Positions 1 to 4,710 of a stretch of DNA of 5,757 nt are shown here, one piece after another. The DNA lies in contig JAAZVJ010000073.1 of NCBI GenBank assembly GCA_018623675.1, positions 1 to 5,757 on the forward strand, given 5' to 3'. Positions within the stretch are counted from its first letter, which is position 1. The number at the start of each line of letters is the position of its first letter. The notes under the pieces are model-generated. The model worked only from the letters and a program-made list of their open reading frames with translations. It did not search any database and was not told where the DNA came from. The DNA comes from Synechococcus sp. HW_metabat.54. Lineage in GTDB: Bacteria > Cyanobacteriota > Cyanobacteriia > PCC-6307 > Cyanobiaceae. The translations under genes were made by a program, and so were the position numbers.

Positions 1-1
1 G

Positions 2-595
2 CTGCGCCAGTCGGCTCAGCCACGGGTGGTGATCACCGCCTCCGATGTGCACAACCCGGCCACCGGTGGCGGGAAGGTGAGGCTGCCTGCGGGCCTGGGG
101 GATCTGGCAGGCCTGAAGGCCGGCGCTGGGTTTGTGATGGTGGATGGCAGTGAACGCTTTGATGGCGATAAGGCCTACAAGGACAGCAAGCTCTGCAACG
201 TGCTCCTGGGCCGTGAGCTCGCCCGCCAGCTGGAGAACGCGATGCCGGTGATGGCCTGGAGTCCGGGTCTGGTGATCCCCCGCAGCACTGGCGGCTTCTT
301 TCGCCACAACCGCCAGAGCAATCCGGTGGGCATGGGCTTGTTCGCGCTGGTGGCCCGCGACCTGCTGCGGGTGACCGAATCGGTGCACACCGCCGGCCGT
401 TTGCTGGCCCAGCTGGCCACCGATTCCAGCTTCGATCAGCCTGGTTTTGCTTACTTCAGCAATGCGCTGGTGCGCCCTGGTCTGCATCGTTTTGCTGCTG
501 CCGACACCAGCCCTGAAGGCGCAGATGGGGGCAAAGCCGCCGAGCTCTGGTGCTTATCGGAGAGGCTTCTCGCTTCTCAGGGGCTGGTGTGCTGA
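2..595 (+). CDS. Light-dependent protochlorophyllide oxidoreductase-like short-chain dehydrogenase, 3' part
   Basis: The start lies before the window; reading is open from base 2 and stops with TGA at 593-595, giving the last 197 residues. The protein belongs to the short-chain dehydrogenase/reductase superfamily and is closest to POR, the NADPH-dependent enzyme that reduces the C17-C18 double bond of protochlorophyllide in light during chlorophyll synthesis. Visible support: the beta-strand RVVITASDVHNP near the start, the POR-like stretch LGDLAGL...FDGDKAYKDSKLCN with the catalytic YxxxK (Tyr at 176-178), and a POR-like C-terminal LWxLSERL. One oddity matters: where true POR has PGC (Cys226 in Synechocystis/Thermosynechococcus numbering), this protein has PGL (codon 269-271), followed by VIPRSTGGFFR instead of VADTPLFRN. 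It is therefore probably a POR paralogue, and its activity on protochlorophyllide is uncertain. Family assignment is firm; substrate is inferred. Confidence 0.83.
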   Translation: MRQSAQPRVVITASDVHNPATGGGKVRLPAGLGDLAGLKAGAGFVMVDGSERFDGDKAYKDSKLCNVLLGRELARQLENAMPVMAWSPGLVIPRSTGGFFRHNRQSNPVGMGLFALVARDLLRVTESVHTAGRLLAQLATDSSFDQPGFAYFSNALVRPGLHRFAAADTSPEGADGGKAAELWCLSERLLASQGLVC

Positions 596-604
596 TCGTC
601 ATGG

Positions 605-632
605 GAAAGCCCTGCCACGTGGCGGGGCTTTC
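605..632 (+). terminator. Hairpin terminator after the POR-like gene, possibly bidirectional
   Basis: A 12-bp stem (605-616 with 621-632, one G-T wobble) closes on an ACGT tetraloop and starts 9 nt after the POR-like stop. The 3' arm ends in GGGGCTTTC, so the U run is short. On the opposite strand the stem also forms with a single A-C mismatch, so it may stop read-through from frp as well. It sits in the gap between two convergent genes, where such an element is expected. No other gene is seen in 596-741. Confidence 0.7.
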
Positions 633-741
633 GGAACTCTCTGGCTCTGGTGAGATGACAACAAGTTATTTGTGGGTACCTGTGCCTGCACTTATCACCT
701 GCTGCGAGGTCGTGCTTCAGATCAAAAATTGCATAATCTGA

Positions 742-1062
742 TCAGAACATTGACATGGCTTTGATCTTGCTCAGTTTCAGCTGATTGAGGCCGACGAGGT
801 CTTCGTAGCTAATCAGTTTTTGTTTGATCATGTCAGCCAATGTGAACAGAATATTGCTGAAATCAAAATCTGCACGCCCTTCGTATTGATAGCGCTCCGT
901 GCTCAGGAAATCGTGAAAGCTCCAGATTGATTCTGGAGTATCGAGTTTGGTGCTTTGTTCTTGAAGGGTTTCAATCAGGGACATCACGGAACGTTGTTTT
1001 CCATGCTCGAATGCGCGCCGTGCAACCGCTTCTTCTTCAGGGGTCCAATCGGTTGCTGACAT
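742..1062 (-). CDS. frp: Fluorescence recovery protein FRP
   Basis: This 106-residue protein matches the alpha-helical FRP family. FRP binds the C-terminal domain of red, light-activated OCP, helps detach it from the phycobilisome and speeds its return to the orange resting state, so that antenna fluorescence recovers. The length equals the short functional form of Synechocystis FRP (109 residues). The diagnostic segment WSFHDFLSTER aligns with WKLHDFLSAKR of Synechocystis, keeping Trp47, His50, Asp51 and Arg57, the counterparts of Trp50, His53, Asp54 and Arg60. Phe73 and Lys99 correspond to Phe76 and Lys102, and the C-terminus LxLSKIKAMSMF matches the family's QSKIKALARL. The start is ATG with a pyrimidine-rich leader and no Shine-Dalgarno sequence. 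It lies 52-53 bp after crtW on the same strand, so it may be co-transcribed with ocp-crtW or have its own weak promoter. Confidence 0.94.
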   Translation of the reverse strand: MSATDWTPEEEAVARRAFEHGKQRSVMSLIETLQEQSTKLDTPESIWSFHDFLSTERYQYEGRADFDFSNILFTLADMIKQKLISYEDLVGLNQLKLSKIKAMSMF

Positions 1063-1114
1063 GGGGTTGAAGGGGGAGAGAAGACTGGGGGGTGCGAATG
1101 GCTCGCGCTAGAAC

Positions 1115-1858
1115 TCAGTACACGAATCGACTGGTTCGGAGTTCCGGCAGGCGGAACCAGGGGGCCTTCGGGTGGTTATGGTGCTCGCGATGATAGCCAA
1201 AATGGTAACAAGCGAGGAGTGAAATCAATGGATGAAGATTCAAGCTTCTGATTGAAACTTCGTTTCCTTGCTGAGTGTGATCTTTGCGGTGTGGTAGGTA
1301 GGTGCCAACAAAGAAAAGTTGTCCTGTGCTGATCAGCAAGGGAATTAAATACGTCACTGAAATTGCGACGAATACGTTGTTCTGGCTTGCGGGAGTTGAA
1401 AGCCAAAGAGCAACCAGCACAAGGGCAAGTCTGGTGACTTGGGCTGGGTTGAGATAGTTGCGCAGAAAGCGAAACAGCCAGGCCAGCAGTGAGTGGTTGT
1501 TAACGGGGCAGAAATCGGGGTCGGCTTCGGATTCGGGCATCAGGTGATGCCGTCGATGATTGGCTCTGCAGGCGTCGTAATTGAGGCCCGCATACAGCCA
1601 CAAGCACACTCGGCCGATGCTGTGATTCATCCGTGTCTGCCTTGGCGCCAGGCTTTTATGCATGGCGTCGTGGGCAAGGATGAACAGCCCGGTATGCAGG
1701 AAGCTGCGCCAGAGAATCCAGCCTGTGATCAGCAGGGGATGGAGCTGCGTCAGCTCCATTCGTAAACCGAGTACCAGGGTGGTCAGCCAGGAGACTCCGA
1801 TCAGAGCTCCCAGCTGAAGGCCGCGACGTGAGCTGCCCGTCAGGCCGTCACTTGGCAC
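1115..1858 (-). CDS. crtW: Beta-carotene ketolase CrtW
   Basis: CrtW is a membrane di-iron oxygenase of the fatty-acid-desaturase superfamily that adds 4-keto groups to beta-carotene, giving echinenone and canthaxanthin, the pigments OCP carries. Counting from the GTG at 1858 it has 247 residues, normal for CrtW. Histidine boxes are HDAMH (63-67), HRRHH (101-105) and HREHH (223-227), with LPH at 188-190 and the CrtW-typical contexts HTGLFILAHDAMH, ADPDF and CYHFGYHREHH. Hydrophobic segments lie near residues 15-33, 43-63, 141-156 and 162-186. The reading frame overlaps the end of ocp: the start could be GTG at 1858 or TTG at 1861, both before the ocp stop (1848-1850), and neither has a Shine-Dalgarno sequence, which suggests translation coupled to ocp. 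Sampled GC here (about 43% at 1321-1380) is well below that of ocp. Identification is strong; the exact start is not. Confidence 0.94.
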   Translation of the reverse strand: MPSDGLTGSSRRGLQLGALIGVSWLTTLVLGLRMELTQLHPLLITGWILWRSFLHTGLFILAHDAMHKSLAPRQTRMNHSIGRVCLWLYAGLNYDACRANHRRHHLMPESEADPDFCPVNNHSLLAWLFRFLRNYLNPAQVTRLALVLVALWLSTPASQNNVFVAISVTYLIPLLISTGQLFFVGTYLPHRKDHTQQGNEVSIRSLNLHPLISLLACYHFGYHREHHNHPKAPWFRLPELRTSRFVY

Positions 1859-2804
1859 CAAGCTTGAGCAGTTCAGCGGGAGAGGCGAGCAGGTCGATCG
1901 CCACGAAGTAGATCTTGTCGTTGTCGTCGAGCAGGAAGCGCCAGGCCACGTTCATTCCCACCTCGCGGCCGAACCAGGGAGTCTGCACCTTGCCGGTGAC
2001 CTTGATCTGGTTGAAGCCGCCCTCTGCTGGCTCACCGAAGCCGCCCTGGGGCATCAGCTTCAGGTTCTGGCAGTCACGCTTGAAGAATTTGAGGATGGCG
2101 TCGCGGCCCACGATCGGGCGCTGGAATGGGGGCTGGAGAGCGCCGTCGTCGAGGAACAGATCAATTAGCTGATCGAAGTCATTGGCGTTCAACAGCTGCA
2201 TGTAGCTGAGGATCGTTTGGTTGAGAACGCCTGGAATGAAGATTTCCTCGCGCTCTGCCTCAGGCGTGGGGGCCACGATCGGCTCGGCCACGATCTTGTC
2301 GTCGTCGATGTTGGGATCAAATCCCATGTCGACAACGAAGTTGCGCAGGAGGGTGATCTGCTGGCCCTGCTCCACCTTCTTCACCGCTTCCAGCACGGAG
2401 TTGGCGTTGGCCGACAGCTTGTAGCCCTGGGGGATGGGAGCCACCTTGCCCTGGCGCATGTATTCGCCCAGTTCGTACCAGAAGCCAAGCTTCACGTTCA
2501 CCGACCAGTAGGCGTACGTCTTGCCAATCGGGGTGTCGATTTTGGCTGCGAGATCGCACATCACCTTCGACTGCTCGTCGAAGCTCATGGCCAGGATCTG
2601 CTCGAGGGTGGGTCGGGCGAGCTCCATCCGAGCAGCTCCAGGAGCCGCGATGGTGATGGAACGGCCCATCTCGAGATAGGCGAACCAGATCAGGGCGAGC
2701 TGGTCTTCTGCGGAGAGCAGCTTGAAGCGTGCGGTGATGGCCGGGACGGCATCAGCGGTGAGGGTGTCCGGGAAGATCTGACGAGCTTTGTCGAGCGTGT
2801 ACAT
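1848..2804 (-). CDS. ocp: Orange carotenoid protein OCP
   Basis: OCP is the soluble blue-green-light sensor and quencher that binds a ketocarotenoid, turns red in strong light, docks on the phycobilisome and dissipates excitation as heat; it also quenches singlet oxygen. The 318 residues equal the full-length family (317 in Synechocystis). The N-terminal all-helical carotenoid domain runs about 1-164, a linker about 165-190, and the NTF2-like C-terminal domain about 191-318. Carotenoid and switching residues are present: Tyr43, Trp100, Asn103 and Trp109 (Synechocystis Tyr44, Trp101, Asn104, Trp110), Arg154 (Arg155, which forms the interdomain salt bridge and takes part in phycobilisome binding), Tyr201 and Trp288, which hydrogen-bond the keto group, and Trp277. 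The similarity pattern and the adjacent frp fit the FRP-regulated OCP1 type. The start is ATG without a Shine-Dalgarno sequence. It is the first gene of the ocp-crtW-frp cluster. Confidence 0.98.
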   Translation of the reverse strand: MYTLDKARQIFPDTLTADAVPAITARFKLLSAEDQLALIWFAYLEMGRSITIAAPGAARMELARPTLEQILAMSFDEQSKVMCDLAAKIDTPIGKTYAYWSVNVKLGFWYELGEYMRQGKVAPIPQGYKLSANANSVLEAVKKVEQGQQITLLRNFVVDMGFDPNIDDDKIVAEPIVAPTPEAEREEIFIPGVLNQTILSYMQLLNANDFDQLIDLFLDDGALQPPFQRPIVGRDAILKFFKRDCQNLKLMPQGGFGEPAEGGFNQIKVTGKVQTPWFGREVGMNVAWRFLLDDNDKIYFVAIDLLASPAELLKLGAK

Positions 2805-2829
2805 CCGGGACTGGAGAAGGGGTTTGCAA

Positions 2830-2857
2830 ACTGTAACACTAATGTTGCGCTATGTAA
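2830..2857 (-). promoter_or_regulatory. ocp: Possible ocp promoter
   Basis: Reading the minus strand toward ocp, TTACAT (2852-2857) and TACAGT (2830-2835) are separated by 16 nt and resemble the -35 and -10 hexamers of the main sigma factor, each imperfectly (TACAGT matches TATAAT at 4 of 6). Transcription would start near 2823, leaving a leader of about 20 nt before the ATG. The hexamer TGTAAC occurs twice on the plus strand (2832-2837 and 2853-2858), 21 bp apart, or about two helical turns, so the same bases could instead be a paired regulator site. This is a pattern-based guess. Confidence 0.35.
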
Positions 2858-2865
2858 CGCGGTGT

Positions 2866-2887
2866 CGCGCCTGGTCGACCAGGTGCG
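2866..2887. repeat. 22-bp inverted repeat upstream of ocp
   Basis: The core CCTGGTCGACCAGG (2870-2883) is a perfect 14-bp palindrome, and the symmetry continues to 2866-2887 with a single G/T mismatch, giving 10 of 11 matched positions per arm. It lies 62-83 bp upstream of the ocp start and just outside the proposed -35 element, where an operator or activator site would be expected. No T run follows on the minus strand, so it is a poor terminator for the upstream gene. Its function is unknown. Confidence 0.5.
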
Positions 2888-2990
2888 ATATGGCTCTTCT
2901 TCTGTGCAGCCGAACGCCCCGCTGGTGGAGCGGCGCCACAGTTTTGTGTTGTCTTTCACCGTGGGCCCACGCTCGCCCGATCGAAGGCTT

Positions 2991-3377
2991 TTAGCGATTG
3001 CGCCGCCAGGTTCCCGTCCAGCCATCGGCCCCTTTGAGCTCGATGAGGTTGCCGGAGGCCGACACGCGGCCTTCCACCGTTGATCCGCTGAGGTCGGTGT
3101 AGGAGAAGCGGTCGTTGCTCAACCATTGGGCTGTGTAGTCGAGCCGGGGATCGGCGCGCCGCGGTTTGGGAAACACCTGAATCCAGAGGGTTTCGGGCTT
3201 GCCTGTGTAGGCCAAGGTGATGCCGACCCCGGAGGAAGAGGTCCAGTAGCCCACCACCCGATCACTGCGCTGTTGCTGGGTTTGTGACACCAGCACGGGA
3301 TTGGTTGTCGCAGGGCTTGTGGCCCCCAACGCCGCACAGCTGAGCATGGCTGCCAGCAGTGGCACGCACGCTTTCAT
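2991..3377 (-). CDS. Small exported protein of unknown function
   Basis: I do not recognise a family. From the ATG at 3377 the product has 128 residues: a basic-hydrophobic start MKACVPLLAAMLSCAALGA that reads as a Sec signal peptide (cleavage probably near residues 17-20), then a short Ser/Thr/Gln-rich spacer, then about 90 residues rich in aromatics and alternating polar/hydrophobic residues (VGYWTSSSGVGITLAY, LWIQVFPK, WLSNDRFSYTDL, WTGTWRRNR), suggesting a small beta-rich periplasmic or cell-surface domain. The Cys at position 14 (MLSC) is not a good lipobox. The open frame extends upstream to 3536, but that start lies inside a terminator hairpin and would bury the signal peptide, so 3377 is preferred. 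The gene is upstream of ocp on the same strand, separated by 186 bp; a functional link is not shown. No clear terminator follows; a mismatched hairpin lies near 2916-2938. Confidence 0.68.
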   Translation of the reverse strand: MKACVPLLAAMLSCAALGATSPATTNPVLVSQTQQQRSDRVVGYWTSSSGVGITLAYTGKPETLWIQVFPKPRRADPRLDYTAQWLSNDRFSYTDLSGSTVEGRVSASGNLIELKGADGWTGTWRRNR

Positions 3378-3518
3378 GACCGTTCTGCGATCGGCTTTCG
3401 CAACGTAGCCGTGGGTTTCAGTTCCGCCATGGCAGTGGGGCGGTGGTGATGGATCAGCATGGTTGAGCTTGTGCCCTTGTTGTAAATGTCGGTTTGATTT
3501 GTATTCGTTATTTGGAGT

Positions 3519-3549
3519 TAAAAGCGAACCCCGCAAGGCTGGATTCGCT
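3519..3549 (-). terminator. Intrinsic terminator after the RTX gene
   Basis: On the minus strand, AGCGAATCC pairs with GGGTTCGCT (9 bp, one T-G wobble; 3541-3549 with 3523-3531) around a 9-nt loop and is followed at once by TTTTAA. It begins 57 nt beyond the RTX stop codon. On the plus strand the stem is followed by GTTTTC, so it might work both ways. The rest of 3378-3605 contains no gene I can support. Confidence 0.75.
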
Positions 3550-3605
3550 GTTTTCTGTATTTGAAATCTGCTCTTGATTAGAGCTTATGTCGAGCCATAA
3601 CGCGA

Positions 3606-4541
3606 TCAAAAGCTGAGGGTTGCTTCGTCTTGTCCGTTTTCTCCCATCACTTGAATGCCTTCTCTGGAGATGTGGTAGTGAATGCCCTCGTGGAGATTGA
3701 TGGTTGCGAAGGTTCCAAAGCCATTGGCATCGGAAATCAGTAGCTGAGGGCTGTCGGGGAACCTGTCGTCGATTTGGAAGATCCAGTTCCTGTGCTGCTC
3801 AGGTTGGATTAAAACCTGGTCTCCTTCATCTTTGAGGTCTGCAATCCAATGGACGCCAAATCCTGGGGTTTGATCAACAATAAATTGGTCTTTTCCATCG
3901 CCGCCTTCGTAATAGCCACCGTCAAGGCCGCCAATTAAAATGTCGTCGCCTGTGCCGCCGTACATCTTGTCGTAGCCAGCGCCCCCCACAAGCACATCAT
4001 TGTTGGCTCCTCCCCAGAGTTCGTCGTCGTCTCTGCCGCCATCAAGGTAGTCGTTGCCAGCATTTCCGAACAACCGATCTCTACCAGCGAGGCCATAAAG
4101 GGTGTCGTTTCCTTGATCTCGATAGGCACCATATTCACCATCTTCGCGTCCGGTTCCACCGTTGTGGAACATTGTGTCTTCGTTGAAATCGTCTCCAATA
4201 AGCACGTTGTCGTGGTCGTTGCCGCGAATCCAGTCATTGCCTGCTCCTCCAACAGCGGTCACGATGAATTGGCGGTCTTGTCCGCCTTCGAACCAGCTTC
4301 GGGTTGCTTCAGGGGCGATTTCAATACGGTCCCAATTGCTTCGGCTCCTTTCCATGATTCCGTCTCTAACGACAAGATCATGAAAGGGCTCGTTGAGTCT
4401 TTCGTATCCTTCCCAGTCTTTAACGGTCTTGATGATCTCCTCGTAGCGATCTAAATCAGGGACAGATTCATAGCTTGCGGTGTTGGAGCCGGTGAGCAGG
4501 AAGTTCAACAAGTTGGGACGAGAGAAATAACGCGGTGCCAT
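3606..4541 (-). CDS. RTX calcium-binding repeat protein, probably type I secreted
   Basis: The 311-residue protein has no Sec signal. Residues about 97-117 (GGAGNDWIRGNDHDNVLIG) and 143-222 contain about nine to ten tandem glycine/aspartate nonapeptides of the GGxGxDxLx type (for example GNDTLYGLAGRDRLFG, NAGNDYLDG, GTGDDILIG). These are known to fold into a calcium-bound parallel beta-roll outside the cell. After the repeats, residues 223-300 resemble the beta-rich capping region of RTX proteins (IADLKDEGDQVLIQ), and the C-terminus ends DEATLSF, acidic then hydrophobic, as expected for an uncleaved type I secretion signal. The first 90 residues are acidic and aromatic-rich with no catalytic motif that I recognise, so no enzyme or toxin activity can be assigned. 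No ABC transporter, membrane-fusion or outer-membrane secretion gene is in the window. The ATG lacks a Shine-Dalgarno sequence. Expression may be controlled by the CRP-type site upstream. Confidence 0.87.
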   Translation of the reverse strand: MAPRYFSRPNLLNFLLTGSNTASYESVPDLDRYEEIIKTVKDWEGYERLNEPFHDLVVRDGIMERSRSNWDRIEIAPEATRSWFEGGQDRQFIVTAVGGAGNDWIRGNDHDNVLIGDDFNEDTMFHNGGTGREDGEYGAYRDQGNDTLYGLAGRDRLFGNAGNDYLDGGRDDDELWGGANNDVLVGGAGYDKMYGGTGDDILIGGLDGGYYEGGDGKDQFIVDQTPGFGVHWIADLKDEGDQVLIQPEQHRNWIFQIDDRFPDSPQLLISDANGFGTFATINLHEGIHYHISREGIQVMGENGQDEATLSF

Positions 4542-4643
4542 GGTTTGTGTGGGTTGGTTTGGAATGCGTCGGTCTATGCCTTCGCGACGCCAACAAGATC
4601 CATGAATTCAGGCGACCGGTTGATGACCCCAGTCAGAGCTGGA

Positions 4644-4659
4644 TGTGATCTTGATCACA
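4644..4659. promoter_or_regulatory. Perfect CRP-type binding site upstream of the RTX gene
   Basis: TGTGATCTTGATCACA is a perfect dyad of two 7-bp arms around TT and fits the cAMP-receptor-protein consensus TGTGA-N6-TCACA at all ten defined positions. Cyanobacterial cAMP receptors such as SyCRP1 recognise the same consensus. The centre is about 110 bp before the RTX start codon and about 60 bp past the end of the gamma-glutamyltransferase gene, in non-coding DNA, so the RTX gene is the natural target. No T run follows and the central gap is only 2 nt, which argues against a terminator. No convincing -10 box could be placed. Confidence 0.68.
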
Positions 4660-4710
4660 CGATTCAGGTGCTGCTCCCACCCCCTCGTTGCTCTCGGTGC
4701 GATTGATGGC

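Noticed and set aside
550..741. 63-codon plus-strand frame after the POR-like gene
   Set aside because: It overlaps the POR-like 3' end, crosses the terminator hairpin, and its product has no recognisable feature.
737..746. Palindrome TCTGATCAGA at the frp stop codon
   Set aside because: It is only 10 bp and overlaps coding sequence; a neighbouring 6-bp stem with a 13-nt loop (717-741) is too weak to call an frp terminator.
2960..2971. Perfect palindrome CGTGGGCCCACG downstream of the small exported-protein gene
   Set aside because: With no loop it can form only a 4-bp stem and has no following T run, so it is not called a terminator; it may be a chance GC-rich palindrome.
2217..3083. 288-codon open frame on the plus strand
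   Set aside because: It runs antisense through ocp, whose protein is a full-length and unmistakable OCP. The product is His/Gly/Val-rich with no recognisable domain, a typical mirror frame of GC-rich coding DNA.
3378..3536. Upstream extension of the small exported protein to 3536
   Set aside because: That start lies inside the hairpin that terminates the RTX gene and would place 53 low-complexity residues before an obvious signal peptide.
3885..4250. Short periodic sequence that might suggest a tandem DNA repeat or CRISPR-like array
   Set aside because: The periodicity is about 27 bp and in frame; it is the coding of degenerate RTX nonapeptides, not a DNA repeat array with spacers.
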